DNA of 64,000 nt from Hyphomicrobiales bacterium (GCA_900470195.1 UEIJ01000007.1:62001-126000), one strand, 5' to 3'; shown: positions 9,445 to 18,496, numbered from the stretch's first letter. A program made the numbers and translations. Notes: a model not told the origin generated them from the letters alone.

Positions 9445-10845
9445 TTAATACCTGTAGTGTTCCGACTTGAACGGGCCCTGTGGAGTGACGCCGATATAGG
9501 CAGCCTGTTCCTCGGAAAGCACAGTCAGCTTGGCGCCAAGCTTGTCGAGATGCAGGCGCGCGACCTTCTCGTCGAGATGTTTCGGCAGCACGTAGACTTC
9601 ATTCTTGTAGGCGTCGGTGCGGGTAAACAGCTCGATCTGGCCCAGAACCTGATTGGTGAAAGAGGCCGACATGACGAAGCTCGGATGGCCGGTCGCGTTA
9701 CCCAGATTGAGCAGGCGGCCTTCGGAAAGCAGGATGATGCGCTTGCCGTCCGGGAATTCGATGAGATCGACCTGCGGCTTCACATTGGTCCATTTCAGGT
9801 TGCGCAGCGCAGCCACCTGAATTTCATTGTCGAAGTGACCGATATTGCCGACGATCGCCATGTCCTTGAACTTGCGCATATGGTCGATGGTGATCACGTC
9901 CTTGTTGCCGGTCGTGGTCACGATGATGTCGGCGGTGGAAGCGGCATCGTCCAGCGTAACGACCTCGAAACCGTCCATTGCGGCCTGAAGCGCGCAGATC
10001 GGGTCGACTTCCGTCACCTTGACGCGCGCGCCGGCACCGGCAAGCGACTGGGCCGAGCCCTTGCCGACATCGCCATAGCCGCAGACGACAGCGACCTTGC
10101 CGGCCATCATCACGTCAGTACCGCGGCGGATGCCGTCGACGAGCGATTCCTTGCAGCCATACTTGTTGTCGAACTTCGATTTCGTGACGCTGTCATTGAC
10201 GTTGATGGCCGGGAAAGGCAGCAGGCCCTTCTTCTGCAACTGGTATAGACGGTTGACGCCGGTGGTGGTTTCCTCCGTCACGCCCTTGATGGCGTCGCGC
10301 TGGCGCGTGAAGAAGCCGGGCGTTTCAGCCATGCGCTTCCTGATCTGCGCGAAAAGCACTTCCTCTTCTTCCGAACCGGGATTCGACAGAACGTCTTCGC
10401 CCGCTTCGGCGCGCGCGCCGATGAGGATATACATGGTGGCGTCGCCGCCATCGTCGAGGATCATGTTGGACGGCTCGCCATCCGGCCACTGGAAGATCTT
10501 GTCGGTATAGGTCCAGTATTCTTCAAGCGTTTCGCCCTTGATGGCGAAAACCGGCGTGCCGGTTGCGGCAATCGCGGCGGCTGCATGATCCTGCGTCGAG
10601 AAAATATTGCAGGAAGCCCAGCGAACCTGTGCGCCGAGCGCCTGCAGCGTTTCGATCAGAACGGCGGTCTGGATCGTCATGTGCAGCGATCCGGAAATGC
10701 GCGCGCCCTTCAGCGGCTGCGACTTGCCGAATTCCTCACGGGCCGCCATCAGGCCCGGCATTTCGGTTTCTGCGATATCGAGTTCCTTGCGGCCCCAGTC
10801 GGCCAGGCTAAGATCCTTGACGACAAAATCTTGGCTTGCGGTCAT
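9445..10845 (-). CDS. ahcY: Adenosylhomocysteinase (S-adenosylhomocysteine hydrolase)
   Basis: A 466-residue NAD-dependent enzyme that splits S-adenosylhomocysteine to adenosine and homocysteine, closing the activated methyl cycle. The start at 10845 ([12 protein letters not shown]) has GGAG at the right distance; a frame ATG 12 bases upstream is less likely. Visible signatures are [16 protein letters not shown], the NAD-binding [10 protein letters not shown] motif and the C-terminal KSEHYRY, whose Lys and Tyr close the NAD site of the neighbouring subunit. It is preceded by a separate leader with a perfect inverted repeat and followed by its own terminator, so it is probably regulated as a single gene. 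Confidence 0.97.
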   Translation of the reverse strand: MTASQDFVVKDLSLADWGRKELDIAETEMPGLMAAREEFGKSQPLKGARISGSLHMTIQTAVLIETLQALGAQVRWASCNIFSTQDHAAAAIAATGTPVFAIKGETLEEYWTYTDKIFQWPDGEPSNMILDDGGDATMYILIGARAEAGEDVLSNPGSEEEEVLFAQIRKRMAETPGFFTRQRDAIKGVTEETTTGVNRLYQLQKKGLLPFPAINVNDSVTKSKFDNKYGCKESLVDGIRRGTDVMMAGKVAVVCGYGDVGKGSAQSLAGAGARVKVTEVDPICALQAAMDGFEVVTLDDAASTADIIVTTTGNKDVITIDHMRKFKDMAIVGNIGHFDNEIQVAALRNLKWTNVKPQVDLIEFPDGKRIILLSEGRLLNLGNATGHPSFVMSASFTNQVLGQIELFTRTDAYKNEVYVLPKHLDEKVARLHLDKLGAKLTVLSEEQAAYIGVTPQGPFKSEHYRY

Positions 10846-10929
10846 CGCGTGCTCCAATCAAAAAGCAATTCCGGGGCAGTTCCAGCGCGACGAAAATGTG
10901 GTCTGTGGCCGGAATTGCATTCCAGTATA

Positions 10930-10959
10930 GGAGCGGCTTTCCATGCGGGAAAGCGCTCC
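10930..10959 (-). other. Stem-loop in the ahcY leader
   Basis: GGAGCGCTTTCC and GGAAAGCCGCTCC (minus-strand sense) pair with a single bulged base around a 5-base loop. No T-run follows, and the sequence does not match the SAH riboswitch consensus as remembered, so its role is unknown. Confidence 0.45.
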
Positions 10960-11004
10960 GGCTGGCGATCTGACTAGCAGATTGCGGGCCGGAGCACAAC
11001 GCAA

Positions 11005-11022
11005 TATAAAGAAATCTTTATA
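11005..11022. promoter_or_regulatory. Palindromic operator candidate upstream of ahcY
   Basis: TATAAAGAAATCTTTATA consists of two perfect 8-base arms (TATAAAGA/TCTTTATA) around AA, 160 bases upstream of the ahcY start. The ArsR-family regulator SahR controls SAH/methionine genes through AT-rich palindromes in several proteobacteria, so an SAH-responsive repressor is a candidate. This link is inference. Confidence 0.5.
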
Positions 11023-11030
11023 CGTGCATA

Positions 11031-11867
11031 TCAGGCATGTCTGCCGGGCAGGGGATCAATGACCGTCAAAGGAAGATCGACCTGCAATATTTCCAGCATG
11101 TGGCGAAAACCGGAAACGGGATAGGCGTCGCTTTCCGTGACAAGGGCGACCGTGCGGCCCGCGCCGCCTTCGGGTTGCGGGAGCGCGGCGATCACATCGT
11201 CAGCCGGATCGAAAAACCGCCAGTGCGGCCGCGCCTGCTCGAAGAATGATCGCAACCAAGGCAGATGGGTGCTCGAGAGTGTCAGCGTGTCGATGCGCGG
11301 GTGGCTTGCGGCAATCTCATCGCAGAATGCGGCGACCTGTTGCGCAGTCTCGTCCGGTTGCCGAAGGAAAGCGCCGTTTTCCACCAATTCCACCATCGCG
11401 GACGCATCGATCAAGGCAACATCGTCAGGACTATCGGTCTGTGTCCGGATAAAACGCCCGAGCTCTTCGCTCTCGATCATCGAGCGCACGCCCATGACCG
11501 CGACCTTGCCGCTGCGGCTTGCCGCAAGCGCGGCACGAACCGGCGGCGCCACACCGTAGACCGGCACTGAAAACTCGCTTTTCAGCGTATCGAGGACCAT
11601 GACGGAAGGTGCATTGGACGCAAGCACGATTGTTTGAGCGCCAAGGCCCGTCAGGTAATGAATCGTACGGCTCATAATGGAAAGCAGCTGATCGCGGCTC
11701 TTCGCGCCATAAGGAAAACTCGCCCGGTCGGCAAAATAGATGATATCGCGCTGCGGCTGGCTGCGCCTGATCAGATCAACCAGAGCATAGCTGCCGATGC
11801 CTGCATCGAAAACGGCCACCGGATCTTTTAGATCGCCCGCAGCGGCGGCAGTTTCGTTCATCAGCAT
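11031..11867 (-). CDS. Glutamate racemase-fold protein lacking both catalytic cysteines
   Basis: A 278-residue protein with the MurI layout: VAVFDAGIGSYALVDLI for the usual FDSGxGGL, IIYFADRASFPYGAKS for the YxxDxxxxPYG motif, and THLPW for the THYP segment. Both catalytic cysteines are absent: VLASNAPS (Ser84) replaces the ACNTAS motif and LSSTHLP (Ser199) replaces GCTHYP. The only cysteine (182) lies elsewhere. Racemisation by the two-base thiol mechanism is therefore unlikely. The gene overlaps the HPr gene by a few bases; a start at residue 3 would give a TGATG junction. It may be a regulatory or repurposed relative of MurI. Confidence 0.78.
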   Translation of the reverse strand: MLMNETAAAAGDLKDPVAVFDAGIGSYALVDLIRRSQPQRDIIYFADRASFPYGAKSRDQLLSIMSRTIHYLTGLGAQTIVLASNAPSVMVLDTLKSEFSVPVYGVAPPVRAALAASRSGKVAVMGVRSMIESEELGRFIRTQTDSPDDVALIDASAMVELVENGAFLRQPDETAQQVAAFCDEIAASHPRIDTLTLSSTHLPWLRSFFEQARPHWRFFDPADDVIAALPQPEGGAGRTVALVTESDAYPVSGFRHMLEILQVDLPLTVIDPLPGRHA

Positions 11868-12175
11868 TCTTCGCCGAACTTGTCGGCGATAAGTGTCTGA
11901 AGGGCATCAAGCACCGCGTCGGCCTGTTCGCCGGAAGCGCTGACATCGATGCAGCAGCCGGGCGATGCGGCGAGCATCATCAGGCCCATGATCGATGTGC
12001 CGCCCACGGTCATGCCATCCTTGCTCACGCGGACATGGGCGTTGTAACCGTCGACCAGCTGCACGAACTTGGCCGAAGCCCGGGCATGAAGGCCGCGCTT
12101 GTTGACAATCTCGAAGGATCGGGAAACTGCGGTTTCGGGTTCGTATTCACCGGTAACGGGCACGCTGGAGTGCAT
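11861..12175 (-). CDS. ptsH: HPr-family phosphocarrier protein (nitrogen PTS)
   Basis: A 104-residue HPr/NPr. The active-site histidine lies in KRGLHARASAKF (His30) and the HprK target serine in GGTSIMGLMML (Ser61). An extra N-terminal stretch of about 18 residues precedes the core. With the adjacent EIIA and HprK genes it forms the incomplete PTS of Rhizobiales, which has no sugar permease and signals carbon and nitrogen state. It is 3 bases downstream of the EIIA gene and overlaps the racemase-like gene, consistent with one transcript. Confidence 0.93.
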   Translation of the reverse strand: MHSSVPVTGEYEPETAVSRSFEIVNKRGLHARASAKFVQLVDGYNAHVRVSKDGMTVGGTSIMGLMMLAASPGCCIDVSASGEQADAVLDALQTLIADKFGEEC

Positions 12176-12178
12176 GAA

Positions 12179-12580
12179 TTACTTTCCTGTCAGGACCTGG
12201 CTCGCAACATTGATGTATTTGCGCCCCGCATCCTGCGCCTCGCGCAGGGCTGTCTTGATGTCGCCCCCGATGCGGACGCTCGACAGCTTGATCAGCATCG
12301 GCAGGTTGACACCCGCGATGACTTCGACCTTGCCTTCCTTCATGACGGAAATGGCGAGATTGGACGGCGTACCGCCGAACATGTCGGTCAGGATGATGAC
12401 CCCGCTGCCGTTATCGGCGCGCTCCACCGCGTCAACGATATCCCGCCGACGCTGTTCCATATCGTCTTCGGCACCGATGCAAACGGTCTCGAAATTGTCT
12501 TGCGGCCCGACTACATGCTCGACAGCATGCAAAAACTCTTCGGCCAATCTTCCGTGCGTAACAAGCACGAGTCCGATCAT
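12179..12580 (-). CDS. PTS EIIA component, mannose family
   Basis: A 133-residue EIIA-Man-type protein starting at MIGLVLVTHGRLAEEF, where His9 is the phosphorylation site. The start at 12580 matches the family's usual N-terminus and has GGGAG upstream; a longer frame to 12616 is unlikely. It probably accepts phosphate from HPr and acts as a regulator rather than in transport, since no IIB, IIC or IID genes are present. The neighbouring hprK and bvrRS genes match a conserved Rhizobiales cluster. Confidence 0.92.
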   Translation of the reverse strand: MIGLVLVTHGRLAEEFLHAVEHVVGPQDNFETVCIGAEDDMEQRRRDIVDAVERADNGSGVIILTDMFGGTPSNLAISVMKEGKVEVIAGVNLPMLIKLSSVRIGGDIKTALREAQDAGRKYINVASQVLTGK

Positions 12581-12784
12581 ACTATAAAAGCTCCCGTCGC
12601 GTGCCCGCCGCATCACCCCGCCAGAGTGTCAGATGGCACTGAAACCACGCCGGAAAAGCGCCGGCGAGTTGTGCATCTTGGCAGCGCAAATCTTGATAGC
12701 AAGTGAAAAATTCCCACGCTGCCATGAAAAAAGCAAAATGCCGCAGTGTCGCGAAAAATTAATCGATTCGTAACGAAGCCCGTT

Positions 12785-13267
12785 TCAGCCTTCCTCGGAA
12801 GGCCATTTTTCGTAGAACAGGCTGGCCTCGATAGCCCGCGAAAGCGCGTTGGAATCGCCATTCGACGACAAAGCCGGCAAAAGAAGCCGGGGCAGGGAAA
12901 CACCCTCGAACTCCCACGTCCCGCCGCTCGGATAGCGCTCCGCCTCGTCACGATCCACAAGCCTGACAACGAGATAAAGCGGCGCGGCCTCCACGAAAGC
13001 GACCTTGAAAAGCCCGGCGCCGCGAATCTCCACGCCACCGGCGAGGCTTGCGGGAACGCTGGCGACCAGCCTGCCGTCTTCCACATGAAGCAATGTGCGG
13101 TCGTCGGCGACGAGCGATGCCGCCTCACCGCGCAGGAGCGCTCTTTCCACAAGGGTCAAGGCAAGTTCGGTCTTGCCCGCGCCGGAACGCCCCATGATCA
13201 TGACGCCGCGACCCCGCACCTGAAGCGTTGTCGCGTGAAGCCCGCTTTTTTCCTCTTCCGGCGTCAT
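12785..13267 (-). CDS. hprK: HPr kinase/phosphorylase, short form
   Basis: A 160-residue protein with only the catalytic domain of HprK, against about 310 residues in Firmicutes. The P-loop GRSGAGKTEL is at residues 26-35, followed by LVADDRT and the HprK signature GVEIRGAGLFKVAFVEAAPLYLVV region. The N-terminal domain is missing, as usual in alphaproteobacteria. It should phosphorylate HPr on Ser61. The start overlaps the sensor-kinase stop by 4 bases, coupling it to bvrS. A 204-base space separates it from the EIIA gene downstream, so a second promoter may exist there. Confidence 0.92.
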   Translation of the reverse strand: MTPEEEKSGLHATTLQVRGRGVMIMGRSGAGKTELALTLVERALLRGEAASLVADDRTLLHVEDGRLVASVPASLAGGVEIRGAGLFKVAFVEAAPLYLVVRLVDRDEAERYPSGGTWEFEGVSLPRLLLPALSSNGDSNALSRAIEASLFYEKWPSEEG

Positions 13268-15081
13268 GCGCTTGCAGGCAGGTCGACGATGAAACGCGCG
13301 CCCCTGAACTGGTCGGGCTTTGCCGGATCGACAATGTTTTCCGCCGTCAGCGTGCCGCCATGCGCCTCGATGATCTGGCGGCTGATCGAAAGGCCGAGAC
13401 CGGAATTCTGGCCGAAAGCCTCGGATGCCGGGCGATCCGTATAGAAGCGCTCGAAGATACGCTCGATATTTTCGATCGGAATGCCGGGACCATTATCCTC
13501 GACAAGCACGCGCAGGCGGCTGCCTTCGCCGGAAAGCGTCACCACAATGCGGCCCGTATCGTCGGGCACGAAAGAACGGGCATTCTCGATCAGGTTGCTC
13601 ACCACCTGGCCGAGACGCAGGTCGTGACCGGCAACATAAAAACCCTTCTTTCCGGCTGGCAGCTTGCCAGTATTGAAGACGATCTCGGTGCCAACCTTGT
13701 TGCGGCGCACTTCGCGCGCTGCCGTCACGAGATTGGTCAGAAGCGTCTTCATGTCCACGCGGTCGATATGCTCGCGCGCAAGTTCCGCATCCAGACGCGA
13801 TGCGTCGGAAATATCGGTAATCAGGCGGTCGAGGCGGCGGACGTCGTGCTGGATGATATCGAGAAGCCGTTTGCGCGATTCATCGGTCTTGGCGAGCGGC
13901 AGGGTTTCGACGGCGCTGCGCAGCGAGGTGAGGGGGTTCTTCAACTCGTGGCTCACGTCCGCGGCAAAGCTTTCGATAGCCTCGATACGGGTATAGAGCG
14001 AATCGGTCATCTCGCGGATGGACGTGGAAAGATGGCCGACCTCATCCTGACGTTCGGAGAAATCGGGAATTTCCACACGGCTTTTCACGCCATGACGAAC
14101 GCGGTCGGCAGCGGCGGAAAGCTTGCGCAGGGGACTTGCAATCGTCGATGCGAGGAAAAGCGACAGGATGACCATGACGAGCGACACGACGCCGAACACG
14201 CGGAAAACCGCCATGCGTTCGGCCTGCACGATCTTGTCGATATCGTCGCCTTCGGTGGAAAGCAGGAGCACGCCCAATATTGCACGCGAACGCTGGATCG
14301 GCACGGCCACGGAGACGACCAGCTCGCCCTTTTCATTGCGCCGCTGCGCCGTTTGCGGCGAACCGGCCAGCGCCTTGACGATTTCCGGATAGGCGAGGCC
14401 GTTGCCGCCAGGCTGTTCCTGATAGACCGGCAGGCCACCGCCGTAGAACAGGTGCGAAATCCATGTTCCGGCGCGTTCCCATATGGACGGCGTTTCTTCC
14501 TCGATCGGCGGCAGGTCATAGCGCAGAACCGGTCCCGCCGAAGGGAAGCTCGGCGAATAGAGCGCGCGCGAATCGAGCAGCATGTTGGCGTAGCGATCAT
14601 AGATACGCGCCCGCGTGCTCGTCGGAGAGATCAGCCGGCGCAGCAGCGGCGAGACCTTTTCGGGATTGATGGGAAATTCCCAATTATCCGGGGAATCCGG
14701 CGAGGGCGTCAGGCTTTGCCCGGCCTGAAGCTCCAGAAGCTTTTCCGGGTCGATCATCAGCGAATTGGTATCGACCGTCGCCGAAGCGGAGATTGCGCCC
14801 GCAATGATCTTGCCCTGCGTGAGCAGGCTTTCGATCTTCGCATCGATCAGCCCCTCGCGGAACTGATTCATATAAAGAATGCCGGAAACGAGAACCGCCA
14901 GCGCCGCCAGATTGAGAAACAGGATGCGGCGCGTCAGGCTCGAGAACAGGTACTGGCCGAGAAACTTGCGCAGGGGCGCAAAGAAGCGACGCCAGAAGAC
15001 CGAGCGCTGCCGCCGGGCCCTGCGTTCGCGCAAATCCGATTTCTGGCCGGCCAGGCCATCGTTCCGGGTCTCTGCGACCAT
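13264..15081 (-). CDS. bvrS: Sensor histidine kinase BvrS/ChvG
   Basis: A 605-residue membrane kinase. An N-terminal membrane segment (ILFLNLAALAVLVSGILY) and a second one after a periplasmic domain of some 200 residues (VFGVVSLVMVILSLFLASTI) lead into HAMP, DHp with SHELKNPLTSL (His378) and HATPase motifs (NLIENARSFVPDD; DNGPGIP; GLGLSISRQIIEAHGG). It is the ChvG/ExoS/BvrS sensor that, with its regulator upstream, controls envelope homeostasis, outer-membrane proteins and virulence or symbiosis. A basic N-terminal tail of about 45 residues precedes the first membrane segment. Confidence 0.94.
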   Translation of the reverse strand: MVAETRNDGLAGQKSDLRERRARRQRSVFWRRFFAPLRKFLGQYLFSSLTRRILFLNLAALAVLVSGILYMNQFREGLIDAKIESLLTQGKIIAGAISASATVDTNSLMIDPEKLLELQAGQSLTPSPDSPDNWEFPINPEKVSPLLRRLISPTSTRARIYDRYANMLLDSRALYSPSFPSAGPVLRYDLPPIEEETPSIWERAGTWISHLFYGGGLPVYQEQPGGNGLAYPEIVKALAGSPQTAQRRNEKGELVVSVAVPIQRSRAILGVLLLSTEGDDIDKIVQAERMAVFRVFGVVSLVMVILSLFLASTIASPLRKLSAAADRVRHGVKSRVEIPDFSERQDEVGHLSTSIREMTDSLYTRIEAIESFAADVSHELKNPLTSLRSAVETLPLAKTDESRKRLLDIIQHDVRRLDRLITDISDASRLDAELAREHIDRVDMKTLLTNLVTAAREVRRNKVGTEIVFNTGKLPAGKKGFYVAGHDLRLGQVVSNLIENARSFVPDDTGRIVVTLSGEGSRLRVLVEDNGPGIPIENIERIFERFYTDRPASEAFGQNSGLGLSISRQIIEAHGGTLTAENIVDPAKPDQFRGARFIVDLPASA

Positions 15082-15146
15082 GTCGCTCTGTCTGCTCTCA
15101 CTGAATTACCGCCAGACCTCACGGCCTGGCGATATGTAATTGTCTA

Positions 15147-15866
15147 TCAAGCCTCGCGGAAGCGATAGCCGACGCCATAGAGCGTTTCGATCATTTCGAA
15201 ATCGTCGTCAACCGCCTTGAACTTCTTGCGCAGGCGCTTGATATGGCTGTCGATGGTGCGGTCATCCACATAGACCTGCTCATCATAGGCCGCATCCATG
15301 AGGGCGTCACGGCTTTTCACCACGCCCGGGCGCTGCGCCAGCGAATGAAGAATGAGGAATTCGGTGACCGTCAGCGTGACCGGTTCGCCCTTCCAGGTGC
15401 AGGTGTGGCGTTCCTGATCCATGACCAGCTGGCCGCGTTCGAGCGATTTTGCCTGCTGTCCGGTCGGCTTGGCCGTGCCGTCACGTGCCGCGACCCGGCG
15501 AAGCACCGCCTTGACGCGCTCCACCAGAAGACGCTGCGAGAACGGCTTGGTGATGAAATCGTCCGCGCCCATCTTGAGGCCGAAAAGCTCGTCGATCTCG
15601 TCGTCCTTGGAGGTGAGGAAGATGACGGGCAGGTCGGATTTCTGGCGCAGGCGGCGCAGAAGCTCCATACCGTCCATGCGCGGCATCTTGATATCGAAGA
15701 TCGCAAGATTGGGCGGACGCGCCATCAGACCGTCCAGCGCGGATGCGCCATCGGTGTAGGTTTCGACCCGATAGCCTTCCGATTCCAGCGCGATGGACAC
15801 GGAGGTCAGGATGTTGCGGTCGTCGTCGACCAGCGCAATTGTCTGCGTTGCCGAGGCTTCCTTCAT
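15147..15866 (-). CDS. bvrR: Response regulator BvrR/ChvI, OmpR family
   Basis: A 239-residue regulator: receiver domain with VDDD (residues 13-16) and phospho-acceptor Asp58 in [13 protein letters not shown], Lys in FLTSKDD, then an OmpR-type winged helix ([30 protein letters not shown]). It is the cognate regulator of the kinase encoded 66 bases downstream. In Brucella, BvrR controls outer-membrane proteins and type IV secretion, and is tied to carbon and nitrogen metabolism. It is divergent from pckA across a 411-base AT-rich region. Confidence 0.95.
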   Translation of the reverse strand: MKEASATQTIALVDDDRNILTSVSIALESEGYRVETYTDGASALDGLMARPPNLAIFDIKMPRMDGMELLRRLRQKSDLPVIFLTSKDDEIDELFGLKMGADDFITKPFSQRLLVERVKAVLRRVAARDGTAKPTGQQAKSLERGQLVMDQERHTCTWKGEPVTLTVTEFLILHSLAQRPGVVKSRDALMDAAYDEQVYVDDRTIDSHIKRLRKKFKAVDDDFEMIETLYGVGYRFREA

Positions 15867-16277
15867 GCGAACCTTTCTCCTTCAACTAAGCCGACCGATA
15901 GCTTCGGCCGGGGACGTCTTTCAGCCGCCAGAACCGGCGGATTCATGGATCGAACGTCCGGTTCGGCGTCGATACTAGTATAATGCGCCTGCTTGTGCAG
16001 TACAAATTAGGTACAAAATGTGGCAGCGCCCGAAGAAGCGGTGAAACGCCTTTCACCGAATCGCCGTTTGGTTAATGGCCGTAGGGCGGACATTCCCGGA
16101 ATCGAACAGCTCATAACATGCAGGTTAACCGATTTAAAAAAAATTCAAAAATTTTAAATCGATTAAATATTTGAATTGCCACGATTAATCTGTTTCTGAC
16201 TGCCATCCTCTGTTTTGCGTTCAAATATGATGACGCGAAAAGAGACCGATCAATTGTCAAACCACGGCGGAGACATC
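15867..16277. promoter_or_regulatory. Divergent promoter region bvrR / pckA
   Basis: A 411-base non-coding interval whose last 150 bases are strikingly AT-rich. It must hold the bvrR promoter (minus) and the pckA promoter (plus). The notable element is the nested inverted repeat at 16142-16177, listed separately. Confidence 0.7.
16142..16177. promoter_or_regulatory. Nested palindrome, possible LacI-type operator for pckA
   Basis: Outer arms AATTCAAA and TTTGAATT enclose ATTTTAAATCGATTAAAT, a near-palindrome centred on AATCGATT (16157-16164). LacI/GalR operators usually have a central CG. In Sinorhizobium meliloti pckA is controlled by the LacI-type regulator PckR, so a PckR-like operator is plausible; this is inference. 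Confidence 0.4.
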
Positions 16278-17888
16278 ATGAGAGAGACCGGCATTCACAA
16301 CACGGCCGCTTCCATTGCCACTTCAGGACTGAAGGAACTCTCCGCAGTCTTTTACAATCTCGGGCCAGCGCGTCTTTATGAGGAAACCGTTCGCCGGGGC
16401 GAAGCCGAGCTGTCGGCGCAGGGTGCGCTCGTCGCACGCACCGGCCAGCACACGGGCCGCTCGCCGAAGGACAAGTTCGTCGTGCGTGACGCCGACACCG
16501 AAGATCACGTCTGGTGGGACAATAACAAGCCGATGAGCCGCGAGGCCTTCGACCTGCTTCATGCCGATTTCATCGAACATGCGAAGGGCAAGGAGCTTTT
16601 CGTTCAGGATCTCATCGGCGGCGCCGACGCCGACAACAAGATCAATGCCCGCGTCATCACCGAATATGCCTGGCATTCGCTGTTCATCCGCAATCTTCTG
16701 ATCCGTCCGGAACAGGAAGCGCTTGCTTCCTACGTGCCGGAAATGACGATCATCGACCTGCCGTCCTTCAAGGCCGATCCGGAGCGCTACGGCGTACGCA
16801 CCGAAACGGTGATCGCCGTCGACCTGACCCGCAGGATCGTGCTGATCGGTGGCACCTCCTATGCTGGTGAAATGAAGAAGTCCGTCTTCACCGCCCTCAA
16901 CTACATCCTGCCCGCCAAGGGTGTGATGCCGATGCACTGCTCGGCCAATGAAGGCCCGAACGGCGACACCGCCGTTTTCTTCGGCCTGTCCGGCACCGGC
17001 AAGACCACGCTTTCCGCCGATCCGACCCGCACGCTGATCGGCGATGACGAGCATGGCTGGGGCGAACACGGCATCTTCAATTTCGAGGGCGGCTGCTACG
17101 CCAAGACCATCCGCCTGTCCGCCGAAGCGGAGCCGGAAATCTACGCGACCACGCAGCGTTTCGGCACGGTTCTGGAAAATGTCGTTCTCGACGAACACCG
17201 CCAGCCGGATTTCGACGATGGCTCGCTGACGGAAAACACCCGTTGCGCCTATCCGCTCGACTTCATTCCGAACGCTTCGAAGACGGGCAAGGGCGGCCAG
17301 CCGAAGAACATCATCATGCTCACCGCCGATGCCTTCGGCGTGATGCCTCCGATCGCCAAGCTGACCCCGGCACAGGCCATGTACCACTTCCTGTCCGGCT
17401 ATACGGCCAAGGTCGCCGGTACCGAAAAGGGCGTGACCGAACCGGAAGCGACCTTCTCGACCTGCTTCGGAGCACCGTTCATGCCGCGCCACCCGTCGGA
17501 ATACGGCAACCTGCTGCGCAAGCTGATCGCCGAGCACAAGGTCGATTGCTGGCTGGTCAATACCGGCTGGACCGGCGGCGCCTATGGCACCGGCAAGCGC
17601 ATGCCTATCAAGGCAACCCGTGCGTTGCTCGCGGCAGCGCTCGACGGCTCGCTGAACAATGCAGAATTCCGCATCGATCCGAATTTCGGTTTCGCGGTTC
17701 CGGTCGAAGTGCCGGGCGTGGACAAATCCATCCTCGATCCGCGTTCGACCTGGGCCGACAAGGCTGCCTATGACGCGCAGGCCAAGAAGCTTGTCGACAT
17801 GTTTGTCACGAATTTCGAAAAGTTCGAAAGCCATGTCGATCATGAGGTCAAGGACGCGGCTCCGTCGATCCGCATCGCCGCGGAATAG
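16278..17888 (+). CDS. pckA: Phosphoenolpyruvate carboxykinase (ATP)
   Basis: A 536-residue gluconeogenic enzyme converting oxaloacetate and ATP to PEP and CO2. The start at 16278 (MRETGIHNT) is supported by CGGAG upstream; the frame can be extended to a TTG at 16215 with no support. Signatures are [29 protein letters not shown], the kinase-1a P-loop [14 protein letters not shown] with IGDDEHGW (metal site), and [15 protein letters not shown]. Length is normal. It is monocistronic, followed by a repeat and a strong terminator, and lies opposite bvrR, compatible with control by carbon state. Confidence 0.97.
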   Translation: MRETGIHNTAASIATSGLKELSAVFYNLGPARLYEETVRRGEAELSAQGALVARTGQHTGRSPKDKFVVRDADTEDHVWWDNNKPMSREAFDLLHADFIEHAKGKELFVQDLIGGADADNKINARVITEYAWHSLFIRNLLIRPEQEALASYVPEMTIIDLPSFKADPERYGVRTETVIAVDLTRRIVLIGGTSYAGEMKKSVFTALNYILPAKGVMPMHCSANEGPNGDTAVFFGLSGTGKTTLSADPTRTLIGDDEHGWGEHGIFNFEGGCYAKTIRLSAEAEPEIYATTQRFGTVLENVVLDEHRQPDFDDGSLTENTRCAYPLDFIPNASKTGKGGQPKNIIMLTADAFGVMPPIAKLTPAQAMYHFLSGYTAKVAGTEKGVTEPEATFSTCFGAPFMPRHPSEYGNLLRKLIAEHKVDCWLVNTGWTGGAYGTGKRMPIKATRALLAAALDGSLNNAEFRIDPNFGFAVPVEVPGVDKSILDPRSTWADKAAYDAQAKKLVDMFVTNFEKFESHVDHEVKDAAPSIRIAAE

Positions 17889-17898
17889 CTTTTTCTAC

Positions 17899-17943
17899 GC
17901 ATGTCTTTATCCAAAAACCGGTTCCCACTTTTTGGAGACATGC
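17899..17943. repeat. Dispersed palindromic repeat, copy 2
   Basis: Arms GCATGTCT and AGACATGC enclose a core with AAAAACCGGTTCCCACTTTTT. It lies between the pckA stop and its terminator and shares its core with the copies at 9194, 23368 and 56427. Confidence 0.75.
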
Positions 17944-17970
17944 TTCTACCATCCTGAGGAGGAGGGAGAG

Positions 17971-17999
17971 CCCGGCTGAAAGGCCGGGTTTTTCTTTTG
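17971..17999 (+). terminator. Intrinsic terminator of pckA
   Basis: CCCGGC and GCCGGG pair around TGAAAG and are followed by TTTTTCTTTT. Confidence 0.88.
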
Positions 18000-18032
18000 T
18001 ATAAGGGATACAAAGCGGTATATCTCCTCGTC

Positions 18033-18470
18033 ATGGAAGAGAACCGGAACATCATCCGCATCACCAATCACCTGACGATCCGTGAAGACGATCTGGAGGA
18101 GAGTTTTATTCGTGCCTCCGGACCCGGCGGCCAGAACGTCAACAAGGTTTCCACCGCCGTGCAGCTGCGGTTTCACGCCGCCCGCTCCGGCCTGCCGGAG
18201 GATATCCTGTCGCGGCTGTTCAAGCTCGCCGGACAGAAGGGCACCAAGGACGGCGATATCCTGATCGAAGCCAATCGTTTCCGCACCCAGGAGCGCAACC
18301 GCGAGGACGCGCGCGAACGGCTGATCGCACTTGTTGCCAAGGCAGCCGAACCACCGCCGCCGCCGCGCAAGAAGACCAGGCCGACGAAAGGCTCCGTCGA
18401 ACGCCGTCTCAAGGCCAAGTCCGGACGATCCGACATCAAGAAGGGCCGCGGAAAGATTTCTTTCGACTAA
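18033..18470 (+). CDS. arfB: Peptidyl-tRNA hydrolase / ribosome rescue factor ArfB-like
   Basis: A 145-residue protein of the ArfB/YaeJ (ICT1-like) class. It has the class I release-factor GGQ motif (ASGPGGQNVNKVSTAVQLRF) near residues 28-47 and a strongly basic C-terminal tail (KKTRPTKGSVERRLKAKSGRSDIKKGRGK) that in ArfB enters the mRNA channel of stalled ribosomes. No codon-recognition domain is present. It hydrolyses peptidyl-tRNA on non-stop complexes. Residue 13 of a longer frame (MEENRNIIRI) was taken as the start since family members begin there; the ribosome-binding site is weak. Confidence 0.88.
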   Translation: MEENRNIIRITNHLTIREDDLEESFIRASGPGGQNVNKVSTAVQLRFHAARSGLPEDILSRLFKLAGQKGTKDGDILIEANRFRTQERNREDARERLIALVAKAAEPPPPPRKKTRPTKGSVERRLKAKSGRSDIKKGRGKISFD

Positions 18471-18496
18471 ATATCCAGACTGTGGGAACAGATGAC

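Noticed and set aside
10858-11004. SAH or SAM riboswitch in the ahcY leader
   Set aside because: There is a hairpin, but the conserved riboswitch sequences and pseudoknot as I remember them are not found; only the palindrome and hairpin are reported.
13228-15168. Long plus-strand open frame of 646 codons
   Set aside because: It is antisense to bvrS, whose product is a complete sensor kinase; the frame is a shadow.
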